Shown here: piece after piece, positions 52,565 to 61,432 of the stretch
Layout of the letters: the number at the start of each line of letters is the position of its first letter
Numbering within the stretch: the first letter of the stretch is position 1
From: Corynebacterium kroppenstedtii
Lineage (GTDB): Bacteria > Actinomycetota > Actinomycetes > Mycobacteriales > Mycobacteriaceae
Assembly: GCF_003243515.1 (NCBI RefSeq)
Contig: NZ_QFRA01000001.1
Location: 186,001-250,000, forward strand
DNA length: 64,000 nt
Reading direction: 5' to 3'
Program-made: the position numbers and the translations under genes
Notes under the pieces: model-generated
Told to the model about the DNA's origin: nothing
Database searches by the model: none
The model's input: the letters and a program-made list of their open reading frames with translations, nothing else

Positions 52565-53929
52565 TTAGCGCCCTGTTCCAGCATAGACAACGGCCTCTTC
52601 GTCGCCACCCAGTGCAAAACGCTCATGCAAGGCGCGGGTGGCTTTCTCCAGATCCGAATCACGGATCAGCACAGAAATACGAATTTCCGACGTAGAAATG
52701 AGCTCTATGTTCACACCGGCGTCACGGAGTGCTTCACAAAAATCAGCGGTGACACCGGGGTGCGACTTCATTCCTGCGCCCACCAGCGACACTTTGCCGA
52801 CGTGATCGTCGAACAACACGCGGGGCTGGGCCGTCGCTGCGGATTCCGACGCCCCCGATCCAGGCTTCATCGAGGCCTTCGCCGCATCGGCCGGCGTATC
52901 GGACACCGGCACCGTCGGATTCTCATCCCGCGGCACCTCGCACAGTTTCTTCAGCATTTCAACCGCGCGTGAAGCGTCGGCACGCGGACAAGTAAATGTG
53001 ATGTCGGTCTTGTTATCGGACAGCGACGACACATTCTGCAGCACCATATCGATATTGATCTCTGCGTCAGAGACAGCCCGGAAGATGCGAGCCGCTTCTC
53101 CCGGTGTATCCGGAATACCTAAAACGGTAATCTTCGCTTCTGATTTGTCGGTAGCCACACCGGTAAGTACTGCTTCTTCCACGGGAATATCCTCCATTGA
53201 GCCGGTAACTAAAGTGCCTGGATCTGTGCTGTACGATGACCGAACACGCATGGGAACATTAAACGCGCGCGCATATTCCACACTGCGCAAAACAAGGATC
53301 TTGGAGCCGACGGCGGCAAGCTCCAGCATTTCTTCAAAACTGATGGTGTCGAGCTTCCGCGCATTGTGCACAATTCGCGGATCCGCGGTGTACACCCCAT
53401 CGACGTCGGAATAAATCTCACATTCATCCGCGTTCAATGCCGCCGCGAGAGCAACAGCGGTAGTATCCGAACCGCCGCGGCCCAGCGTCGTGACATCCTT
53501 GGTCTCACGGTTGACTCCCTGGAAGCCGGCGACCAAACAGATCTTGCCCTCATCCAGCGCTTCCTGTACACGGCCCGGCGTGACATCGACAATGCGGGCA
53601 TTCCCGTGGCGCTCCGTCGTCAAAACCCCTGCTTGGGAGCCCGTAAAGGACTGCGCATGCGCGCCCAGAGACTCAATAGCTATGGCCACCAACGCATTGG
53701 AAATGCGCTCCCCCGCGGTCAGCAGCATGTCCATCTCGCGGGTGGGCGGCACGGGGTTAACCTGCGCCGCAAGGTCAAGGAACTCGTCGGTCGTGTCGCC
53801 CATTGCCGAGCACACAACAACAACGTCGTGCCCTTTTTTCTTCGTTTCGACGATGCGCTCCGCCACTCGACGAATGCGCTCCGCATTCTCAAGGGACGAG
53901 CCACCATACTTCTGGACGATTAGAGCCAC
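52565..53929 (-). CDS. lysC: Aspartate kinase
   Basis: A 454-residue kinase that commits aspartate to the aspartate family. The N-terminus VQKYGGSSLENAERIRRVA is the kinase signature. The C-terminal third has two ACT domains (LGIPDTPGEAARIFRAV and VSLVGAGMKSHPGVTADF) that bind lysine and threonine. Corynebacterial LysC is about 421 residues; here about 30 extra residues rich in Pro, Ala and Ser (PRDENPTVPVSDTPADAAKA and following) lie in or after the first ACT domain. An internal start for a separate regulatory subunit is expected from the family. Confidence 0.94.
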   Translation of the reverse strand: MALIVQKYGGSSLENAERIRRVAERIVETKKKGHDVVVVCSAMGDTTDEFLDLAAQVNPVPPTREMDMLLTAGERISNALVAIAIESLGAHAQSFTGSQAGVLTTERHGNARIVDVTPGRVQEALDEGKICLVAGFQGVNRETKDVTTLGRGGSDTTAVALAAALNADECEIYSDVDGVYTADPRIVHNARKLDTISFEEMLELAAVGSKILVLRSVEYARAFNVPMRVRSSYSTDPGTLVTGSMEDIPVEEAVLTGVATDKSEAKITVLGIPDTPGEAARIFRAVSDAEINIDMVLQNVSSLSDNKTDITFTCPRADASRAVEMLKKLCEVPRDENPTVPVSDTPADAAKASMKPGSGASESAATAQPRVLFDDHVGKVSLVGAGMKSHPGVTADFCEALRDAGVNIELISTSEIRISVLIRDSDLEKATRALHERFALGGDEEAVVYAGTGR

Positions 53930-54059
53930 CGGGTTCTGCCTTTCCTCATCCGCTCTGGCCTCGTGACGGAACCATCATGAACATGAAACCATCAACAACC
54001 GACACGACACGTGTGGCCTTGAGGATACCTCAACTACCGAGCAGCTAAGTTTATGGACG

Positions 54060-54908
54060 ATGCATAACAACGCCCTTGCTATCCTTTTCGCCCTCGCCTC
54101 CGCGCTGACAATCGCGTGGGGCACTGTCGTTCGTCACCGAATCGCAGAAGAAGTACCCAATGATGACGACGGCGGCGCGCCCATTTTAACCGTGATCACC
54201 AAACCTCTGTGGTGGGCGGGAACGTTCTGCGCGCTGGGCGGATATGGCCTGCAAGTCATCGCATTGGCCTTCGGAACGCTGCTGGTCGTGCAGCCCATTC
54301 TGGTGTTATCGCTCATGTTTACACTCCCGCTGTCCGCGCGGTACGACGGGCGTCGGGTGTCCTTATCAGAAATGACATGGGCAAGTTTGCTGACAGCGGC
54401 GGTGGCCGTTCTAGTGATCCTCGGCCGCCCCATCCCCGGGAATACGCACCCGTCGTTAATGACGTGGATCCTTGCCGTCGTCACAGGAATAGTGGTGCTC
54501 ACGGCTATCGATAGATTTGCGTACCGCCAGATTCGGCGTGAGCAGGCGTTGCTTCTCGGGGTGGTCACGGGTGCCGTGTTCGGCTACGTCGCTGTGTTTT
54601 CCAAAGCTGCGATTGACGCTTTTGTTCAAGACGGAATCGTCGGAGGACTTCTGGCGTGGCAAACCTATGCACTCATTATCGCAGCGACCATTGGGACGGC
54701 GGTCCAGCAGTCGTCATTCAATGCGGGGGCGCTGAAGAATTCGCTGCCGGCGATGACCATCACGGAACCTATCGTCGCATTTAGTTTGGGTTACATCGTG
54801 TTGGGCGAATACTTCCAGGTCCACGGCATGGGGTGGGTAGTCATGGCCATCGCTCTGGTTGTCATGATCGTGTCCACCACGGTGCTTTCGCGTAAAGGCG
54901 TCGATTAG
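54060..54908 (+). CDS. DMT-superfamily permease (EamA/NIPA-like)
   Basis: A 282-residue integral membrane protein with about nine hydrophobic helices, few charged loops, and a conserved TITEPIVAFSLGYIVLGE segment typical of the second EamA-like half. It begins with LFALASALTIAWGTVVRHR. Substrate unknown. It lies between lysC (divergent) and leuA. Confidence 0.75.
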   Translation: MHNNALAILFALASALTIAWGTVVRHRIAEEVPNDDDGGAPILTVITKPLWWAGTFCALGGYGLQVIALAFGTLLVVQPILVLSLMFTLPLSARYDGRRVSLSEMTWASLLTAAVAVLVILGRPIPGNTHPSLMTWILAVVTGIVVLTAIDRFAYRQIRREQALLLGVVTGAVFGYVAVFSKAAIDAFVQDGIVGGLLAWQTYALIIAATIGTAVQQSSFNAGALKNSLPAMTITEPIVAFSLGYIVLGEYFQVHGMGWVVMAIALVVMIVSTTVLSRKGVD

Positions 54909-55001
54909 TCGATGAGTGGGCAGCCACAAGGGGCAGATCGAATTGCCCCGTCTATTTCCCATAATCCTTCACATGCGCAGTGACCGTGCTACGGTTTTCA
55001 T

Positions 55002-55115
55002 ATGCGTTCTTTGAGCGGAACAACTAGCTGCGCGGCTCTCCTCCTTATGTGCCGCGGCGGGGCCCGGGTATAACCGATCGGCTCCCCGTCGCGGGGTTCG
55101 CTGTGCCGGTCGGGA
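55002..55115 (+). promoter_or_regulatory. leuA leader peptide and transcription attenuator
   Basis: A short frame at 55002-55073 encodes 23 residues with leucines at position 4 and, in a row, at 13-15 (codons CTC CTC CTT). After it two structures compete. GCGGCGGGGCC (55054-55064) can pair with GGCTCCCCGTCGC (55080-55092). Alternatively CCGATCGGC (55074-55082) pairs with GCCGGTCGG (55105-55113) around the small hairpin CCCCG/CGGGG (55084-55096). Stalling on leucine codons would choose between them, as in attenuation. Leucine leader attenuators upstream of leuA have been described for actinobacteria. A T-run is missing. Confidence 0.7.
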
Positions 55116-55150
55116 CTTGACACATATTCCGGAAACCGAAGAGGAACCGC

Positions 55151-56992
55151 ATGTCCCCCGTCGACGAATTCATTTCCGCCCCTGCCCATATTTCTACTCC
55201 CGACGGCGACATTCCTGCCGATCAACCGTCGTGGAACAAACAGCGCCCGTCGCGGATGCCCGCCGGACGCTACCAGCCCTACTTCACCGAGGTAGAGCAC
55301 ATCACGCTGCCCGACCGCACATGGCCGGATAAAACCATTGATCACGCACCCGTCTGGTGTGCCGTTGATATGCGCGACGGTAACCAGGCTCTGATTGACC
55401 CCATGAGTCCCGAGCGGAAACGTCGGATGTTCGAGTTGCTGGTCACCATGGGTTACAAAGAAATTGAAGTGGGATTCCCCTCAGCATCGCAAACGGATTT
55501 TAACTTTGTTCGTGAAATCATCGAACAAGACATGATCCCGGACGACGTCACCATCCAGGTCTTGGTTCAGGCACGCGAACACCTGATCCACCGCACGTTC
55601 GAAGCGTGCGAAAGAGCAAAAAACGTCATCGTCCACTTCTATAACTCAACATCTATTCTGCAAAGAAATGTTGTCTTTCGTAAGGACAAAGAAGGAATTA
55701 AAAAATTAGCGACGGACGCCGCGGAATTAATTAAATCCATCGCCGCTGATTATCCGGGGACCAACTGGCGCTGGGAGTATTCCCCCGAGTCCTACACCGG
55801 CACTGAGGTGGCCTATGCCAAGGAAGTCTGCGATGCCGTCGTCGAGATCATGGATCCCACCCCGGAGAACCCCATCATCATTAATCTGCCCTCGACGGTA
55901 GAGATGACGACGCCCAACGTGTACGCGGACTCCATCGAATGGATGGACCGCAACCTGAACCGTCGCGATTCCATCATCATTTCGTTGCACCCGCACAATG
56001 ACCGCGGAACCGGCGTCGCTACTGCTGAATTGGGATTCATGGCAGGAGCGGACCGCATCGAGGGCTGCCTGTTCGGCAACGGTGAGCGCACCGGCAACGT
56101 GTGCCTGGTCACGCTGGGGTTGAACATGCTGACACAGGGTGTTGATCCGCAGATCGATTTCTCCGACATCGATAAAATCCGACGCACCGTCGAATATTGC
56201 AACCAACTGCGAGTGCCCGAGCGCCACCCGTACGGCGGTGACCTGGTGTTTACCGCGTTCTCTGGGTCGCACCAAGATGCCATTAATAAGGGCCTCGACG
56301 CGATGGTGGATAAGGCTGAAAAGTCGAACGCCACCGACGACACTGCGGACACCGAACGCGACCGCCAGCGCATTGTCCACCGGGTCCCGTGGGAAGTGCC
56401 TTACCTGCCCATCGACCCGAAGGACGTCGGCCGCACCTACGAAGCCGTCATTCGCGTGAACTCCCAGTCCGGCAAGGGTGGCGTGTCCTACATCATGAAG
56501 ACCGACCACGGGATCAACATGCCGCGCGCAATGCAGGTTGAATTCTCCGGCGTGGTCCAAGTCGTCACCGACGCTGAAGGCGGCGAGGTCAACTCGAAGA
56601 ACATGTGGGACATCTTCGCCGGCGAATACCTGGACCGGGATGAGCCCATCGACGCCATCAGCATCACTGTCGACGGTGGCCAGAATGAGAACGAAGGCGC
56701 GGAAGTGTCCGCACACCTCATCATCAACGGTGAGGAACAGACGATCACCGGACACGGAAACGGGCCCGTGGCCGCGTACACGAATGCGCTGGAAAGCGTC
56801 GGAATTAACGTTGAAGTGCAGGATTACTCGCAGCACTCCAGGACGTCCGGCGACGACGCGGAAGCAGCCGCCTACATCCTGGCCGACGTAGAAGGAACCA
56901 AGGTGTGGGGCGTTGGCATTGCAAGCTCCATTACCTACGCATCGCTGAAGGCCGTGACCAGCGCGGCCAACCGGGCGCGGGCTGCGGTGTAA
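55151..56992 (+). CDS. leuA: 2-isopropylmalate synthase
   Basis: A 613-residue enzyme that joins acetyl-CoA and 2-oxoisovalerate, the first step of leucine synthesis. The catalytic TIM barrel has VDMRDGNQALIDPM, metal-binding SLHPHNDRGTGVATAELG and GNGERTGNV. The C-terminal regulatory domain (about 480-605), which binds leucine, is present with GHGNGPVAAYTNAL. ATG 55151 follows AGAGGAA. Control is also likely at the leader just upstream. Confidence 0.95.
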   Translation: MSPVDEFISAPAHISTPDGDIPADQPSWNKQRPSRMPAGRYQPYFTEVEHITLPDRTWPDKTIDHAPVWCAVDMRDGNQALIDPMSPERKRRMFELLVTMGYKEIEVGFPSASQTDFNFVREIIEQDMIPDDVTIQVLVQAREHLIHRTFEACERAKNVIVHFYNSTSILQRNVVFRKDKEGIKKLATDAAELIKSIAADYPGTNWRWEYSPESYTGTEVAYAKEVCDAVVEIMDPTPENPIIINLPSTVEMTTPNVYADSIEWMDRNLNRRDSIIISLHPHNDRGTGVATAELGFMAGADRIEGCLFGNGERTGNVCLVTLGLNMLTQGVDPQIDFSDIDKIRRTVEYCNQLRVPERHPYGGDLVFTAFSGSHQDAINKGLDAMVDKAEKSNATDDTADTERDRQRIVHRVPWEVPYLPIDPKDVGRTYEAVIRVNSQSGKGGVSYIMKTDHGINMPRAMQVEFSGVVQVVTDAEGGEVNSKNMWDIFAGEYLDRDEPIDAISITVDGGQNENEGAEVSAHLIINGEEQTITGHGNGPVAAYTNALESVGINVEVQDYSQHSRTSGDDAEAAAYILADVEGTKVWGVGIASSITYASLKAVTSAANRARAAV

Positions 56993-56994
56993 CG

Positions 56995-58601
56995 CTACTT
57001 CAGGAGCCGCAGTTTTTGCCCCACGCCAAGAAGCCTTCCCATGATGGCGGCATAGAGCTTCCGGCTGAGGAAACGTGGGCCACTGACCGGCATTCCCCGC
57101 ATCTCCACGATGGTGTGAGATTCGGTGTACTTCAGTAGCCCCTCCGCCCCGTGCCTGCGGGACATCCCGGAGTCTTTCACACCACCGAGAGGCGCATCGA
57201 CCGTCGACCATGCGGCCGCATAACCGTCGTTAATATTGACCGTTCCTGCCTCAACACGACGCGCAATGTTCCAGGCCGTGTCGGAGGGGCCGACGACGGA
57301 CGCGTTCAACCCGTAGTTCGTGTCATTTGTCCGGGCGAGCGCGTCGTCCATATTGTCGACCTTCTCGACATAAACAACCGGGCCGAAGACTTCCTCGCGC
57401 TTGAGTCTCATGTCATCTGACACTCCCTCGAGCACGGTCGGCTCGTAGAAACACGGGCCAAGGTCCGGGCGAGCGCGCCCACCTGCGAGGATGCGGGCAC
57501 CCTTCTCGCGCGCGTCGTCGACAAAAGACTCCACCGTCGCGAGCTGCTCTTTACTGACCAAGGACCCCATGGTGACGGACCAATCGAACCCGGCGCCGAG
57601 TTTCATACGGTTCACTTCAGCGGTGAAAGCATCGACGAAGTCATCGTAAATATCCTGGACAACGTAGATCCTCTCGATGGACACGCAGAGCTGCCCCGAA
57701 TTGGAAAACACGCGTTCACGGCGCGCGAGGCCGCCCGGCGCGCGTCGGCATCTCCCGTAATGATCATGGGGTTTTTCCCGCCGAGCTCTGCGGAAAAGCC
57801 AACTAGCCGACGCCCTACTTGTTCGCCCAGGCGCTGGCCGGTTTTCGTCGATCCGGTGAACATCAGGTAATCGCACGCGTCGGCAATGGCGGATCCGACG
57901 ACGCGCCCTTGGCCGGTGACGATCTGGATGACGTCGTCGGGCAGTCCGGCATCTTTGAGCAGCTGTACGCAGATGAGCGAACAAAATGGTGTATCGGAAT
58001 CGGGCTTGGCTACCACCGTGTTTCCTGCGGCGATGGCCCCGAGGGCATCGGATATTCCGAGGGTGAGGGGGTAATTCCATGGGGTAATTTGTCCCACCAC
58101 TCCCTTCGGCGAGCGATACTCGCGCGCTTTTCCGAGCACGGGAATGCCCGCTGTCCGCCGGGCGGGACGCATTAGTTTTTCGGCCGAGTTTGCGTAATAG
58201 CGGGCATTATTCGCGACGTCCATTACCTCGTCGAAGGCTGAGGCGCGGTCCTTCCCCGTTTCCAGCTGGATGATGTCGAGTAAGAGGTCACGTTTCTTCA
58301 ACACAAGGTCGTGGAAGCGCGTGAGTATTCGTTTGCGCTGATCAAAGGGTGTGTCGCGCCATGTTTTCTGCACCTCGCGGGCGCGTCGGAAAGCGTGGGT
58401 GACGTCGTCTGTGGTCCCGATACCCACCCAGCCGACGGTGGTGCCGTCCCACGGATTCTCGACGTTGTGCCTCTTTTCGGTGGCAACACTTCCGGTAGCG
58501 GTGTTGACGGTGAGCGCACGAAGCTCCGCGGCGAGATCGTCGGGCAAAGGGCCCTGCGACAGCCGGTCCGGAAGAAACGTAGAACATTTGGGTGCAAACA
58601 T
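56995..58601 (-). pseudogene. gabD2: Succinate-semialdehyde dehydrogenase, frameshifted
   Basis: A GabD2-type aldehyde dehydrogenase in two frames. The 5' part (start ATG 58601) runs through VGQITPWNYPLTLGISD and VGFSAELGGKNPMI with the catalytic Glu. Continuation with the catalytic Cys is FSNSGQLCVSIERIYVVQD in another frame, to the end YTESHTIVEM and beyond. The join is after AACGC in AACGCGTGTTTTCC (minus strand, about 57709-57712), where one base is missing: GTG TTT TCC would follow. A single indel restores a complete enzyme of about 535 residues. It would oxidise succinate semialdehyde to succinate. Confidence 0.85.
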
Positions 58602-58649
58602 ATTTCGAAGTGTACGCGAGCAGCGACCAAAAAAGGTTAGATTGATCAC

Positions 58650-59432
58650 ATGAGTACTTCACAACGTAAAAGTATTTTTATCTCGGGTGGAGCGTCGGGC
58701 ATCGGCCGTGAGGTCGCACTTCGATTCCACAAGGAAGGCTGGATTGTCGGTGTGTACGATATCGACTCTTTTGCCCTCGAAGAACTGTCCCGCGATTATC
58801 CCGACATCATCACCGGCGAACTCGATGTCACCAACTACAACCAGTGGGAAGACGCACTGACACACTTCACTGCGCATACCGGTGGGCGGCTGGATGTGCT
58901 CGATAATAACGCCGGCATCATCGGCGACCACGACATCGTCGACCAGTCCCCCGAGATCATCAAAAAGCAGTGCGACATTAACTGCACCGGCGTCATCTAT
59001 GGAGCGCGGGCCGCACATCCGTACCTGTCACGCACACCCGGCGCGCACCTGGTCAACATGGATTCCGCTGCGGCGCTCTATGGCCAACCGCACATCACGC
59101 CGTATTCCGCGTCCAAATTCTTCGTCACGGGGTTCACTCAGGCACTGGATCTTGAGTGGAGGAAAAGCAAAATCCGCGTCGTCGCTCTTCAACCGCTGTG
59201 GGCGCAAACCGCTCTTGCCGACGTCGATGCGGCGTCGACGAAGCGACTCGGGGTGCGGATCACGCCGGAACAAGTGGCCGAGGTTGTGTGGAAAGCTGTT
59301 CACCCCGCGAATTTCCTCGAGCGGCAGCGGCATTTTTACTCCGTGTCAAGCCTTGACCTCACGTTGCGCTACCTGATCCGCCTTGTTCCGTCATTCGTTA
59401 CCCGAAACGTCAACAAGTTCGTCGCCGGGTAG
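58650..59432 (+). CDS. Short-chain dehydrogenase/reductase
   Basis: A 260-residue classical SDR. ISGGASGIGREVALRF binds the cofactor, NNAG and the catalytic YSASK are intact, and the Ser is in NMDSAAAL. A C-terminal hydrophobic stretch (TLRYLIRLVPSFV) may touch the membrane, as in SDRs that act on lipids or retinoids. ATG 58650; the divergent gabD2 starts about 50 bases away. Substrate unknown. Confidence 0.82.
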   Translation: MSTSQRKSIFISGGASGIGREVALRFHKEGWIVGVYDIDSFALEELSRDYPDIITGELDVTNYNQWEDALTHFTAHTGGRLDVLDNNAGIIGDHDIVDQSPEIIKKQCDINCTGVIYGARAAHPYLSRTPGAHLVNMDSAAALYGQPHITPYSASKFFVTGFTQALDLEWRKSKIRVVALQPLWAQTALADVDAASTKRLGVRITPEQVAEVVWKAVHPANFLERQRHFYSVSSLDLTLRYLIRLVPSFVTRNVNKFVAG

Positions 59433-59442
59433 CATATCGGGC

Positions 59443-61302
59443 ATGACATCGACCTCCGATCACTCCTCTACCAACCGGGGCTCCGACGCTCGCACGTCAC
59501 ATTCACACGACGTCGATCCCGACCGTGGGGGAAGCAACACCGGGGGTTCGCGGTCGAACGACGGGCATCGTCGTTCCCGCAATAATTCGCGTGCGCGTCG
59601 AGAGCGACGTCGGCGCCGCGCCACCTATTCCGCACAGCACGGAAATAAGCAGCAACGTGCAAAGGAGGACTCGGGGAACGACACCCCGAACCGGTCTTCG
59701 GGTGCGGATAGCTCCGGCACGCAGACCGGGAGGAAGAAGAATCGCCGACGGGCCCGACGGCGGAGCAATCGGCCGGCCGCGACGCCCAACGTCGGACAGC
59801 GCAACCAACAGCACGAGCCCAAGGACCAGCGCCCGGCGCGGCAGCAGGAACAGTCGGATTCTTCGACGCAGCCGAACCGTCGGATACCATCGTCGGGCAC
59901 GCAGCCATCGTCCGTAACCCGTGCGCCTGCAACTCCAGGTCCGCGCCGCACTCACCGAGGATTGGCGGCCGAAGGCGTCATCACGAACCCGGACAAGGAC
60001 AAATACAACGCCGGAAATACCCACGTGCGCTCGCCGCGGGAGCCCATTCCGTCCATCGAGGACGCGCCGATGGTGGCAGTCGTACTACGCACAACTAACA
60101 TCCACCCCTCGACCGGCCGCATGCTGGCCCTCGACGCCGCATTTTTCGACGCCGACGGCCTACCCGTGTCCAACTGGCAACGAGTCTTCAACACCGACGC
60201 CGACCCCGGCCCCCTCCACCTCTTCGGCCTCACCCCCGATGCTTTCCGCACAGCCCCGCGCTTCAGCTCCACGTTGCGGCAAATCGATCGCGTTATCGAC
60301 GGCCGCGTCCTGATCGTCCACGACACCGCCACCACCTGGGGTTTCATCGCGCAGGAGGCACGTCGGACGGTCCGTTCCGCGTCGGCAAAAAACCGTCGCC
60401 AGCGCAGACGTCGCCATAATGGGCACGTCCCCCGCCCGGTATCGATCATCGACACACAAGCGACGGCTCGGCGGCAAGGCTTGCCCATCGCCGAAACTCG
60501 CCTGCGGGACATTGCTGCTGCCTACAATCTTGTCGACGACACGCTTCCGGCGACCACGGTGCTGGACATGGACTCATCGCCCGATGCGTACACGACGCTT
60601 CCCGGCGTTGGGGCCGAGGCATCTGAGCGGCGACGGAGCATCGACCCCCTGCAGCTTCTCCAGGCCGACGCTGTTCTGGTGGGTGAGCTGGCCATGGAAC
60701 AGCTTGATCGCGCCGGGATCGAGCCCATCAACGCTGCGACGTTTGCGTTGCACGAAGCGCGCGAGCGTCGTGGGGATGATCGTGGCGACGAGACCGGCGT
60801 CGGCAAGAACGACAGCAACGAGAACCGCGTCGACCGTCGCTCTGCAGATGATGCCCCTACTCCACTGGTGTGGGCCGATGATGACGCCTGGGACAACGTC
60901 GATAAGCGTGATCCACATGATCTGCGAGCGGATCGAGTGGGGCTGCAGCGGTCGGCAATACGAATTGATGCGGCATTAGCCCCGGTCATTGCACCTAATC
61001 CGGGTGTGTGGTCGCCCGGTCAGAAGTTGAAGCGCGGGATGGTTTTCACGGTCGCGCCCGAGGTCGATATGAATCCTGATGATCTGATTGAAGCGGCTGT
61101 GCGGGCTGGGCTGACTTATTCCGAAAAGCTAACCCGGGAGACGTCGTTGGTCGTGTTCAATGGCACGGGCCACGGATTAGAGCACGATGGGGCTCCTCAT
61201 GAGGGGCGCGCGTTGCACGCGCACAGGAAGGGCATTCCCCTGGTTCGCGACACCGAGTTTATGCGTTTGGCCGAAGAGGCCACCGACGCCGAGCAGCACT
61301 AA
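59443..61302 (+). CDS. DnaQ-fold protein with disordered N-terminus and BRCT-like C-terminus
   Basis: A 619-residue protein. Residues 1-205 are disordered, rich in Arg, Ser, Asn, Gln and Gly. Residues about 205-400 follow the DnaQ exonuclease pattern (MVAVVLRTTNIHPSTGRML, LIVHDTATTWGFIAQEARR, TRLRDIAAAYNL), and about 530-605 look like a BRCT domain (KRGMVFTVAPEVDMNPDDLI). Such genes are annotated as pol III epsilon in corynebacteria. But the catalytic acids of Exo I (DxE), Exo II and Exo III are replaced (VLRTT, TTWG, no H-x4-D), so nuclease activity is unlikely. Start uncertain: ATG 59443 or an earlier in-frame codon. Upstream of murT. Confidence 0.75.
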   Translation: MTSTSDHSSTNRGSDARTSHSHDVDPDRGGSNTGGSRSNDGHRRSRNNSRARRERRRRRATYSAQHGNKQQRAKEDSGNDTPNRSSGADSSGTQTGRKKNRRRARRRSNRPAATPNVGQRNQQHEPKDQRPARQQEQSDSSTQPNRRIPSSGTQPSSVTRAPATPGPRRTHRGLAAEGVITNPDKDKYNAGNTHVRSPREPIPSIEDAPMVAVVLRTTNIHPSTGRMLALDAAFFDADGLPVSNWQRVFNTDADPGPLHLFGLTPDAFRTAPRFSSTLRQIDRVIDGRVLIVHDTATTWGFIAQEARRTVRSASAKNRRQRRRRHNGHVPRPVSIIDTQATARRQGLPIAETRLRDIAAAYNLVDDTLPATTVLDMDSSPDAYTTLPGVGAEASERRRSIDPLQLLQADAVLVGELAMEQLDRAGIEPINAATFALHEARERRGDDRGDETGVGKNDSNENRVDRRSADDAPTPLVWADDDAWDNVDKRDPHDLRADRVGLQRSAIRIDAALAPVIAPNPGVWSPGQKLKRGMVFTVAPEVDMNPDDLIEAAVRAGLTYSEKLTRETSLVVFNGTGHGLEHDGAPHEGRALHAHRKGIPLVRDTEFMRLAEEATDAEQH

Positions 61303-61432
61303 ACCGTGCAGCTATAAACCGTGCCCGACCAGCCGTAACTCGCACTCCCGGCAGGACAAGCGACCCCGAAAAGGATTCACAATGCTCCCGGACTGAAGTG
61401 GCATGTGTCCGGCAGCCACGTATTCTAGGACA

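Noticed and set aside
54909..55150. T-box riboswitch before leuA
   Set aside because: No T-box core or specifier loop; the leader peptide with leucine codons explains the region better.
55727..57211. 494-residue open frame on the minus strand
   Set aside because: Opposite leuA and part of gabD2; low-complexity shadow composition (Gly, Val, His, Arg).
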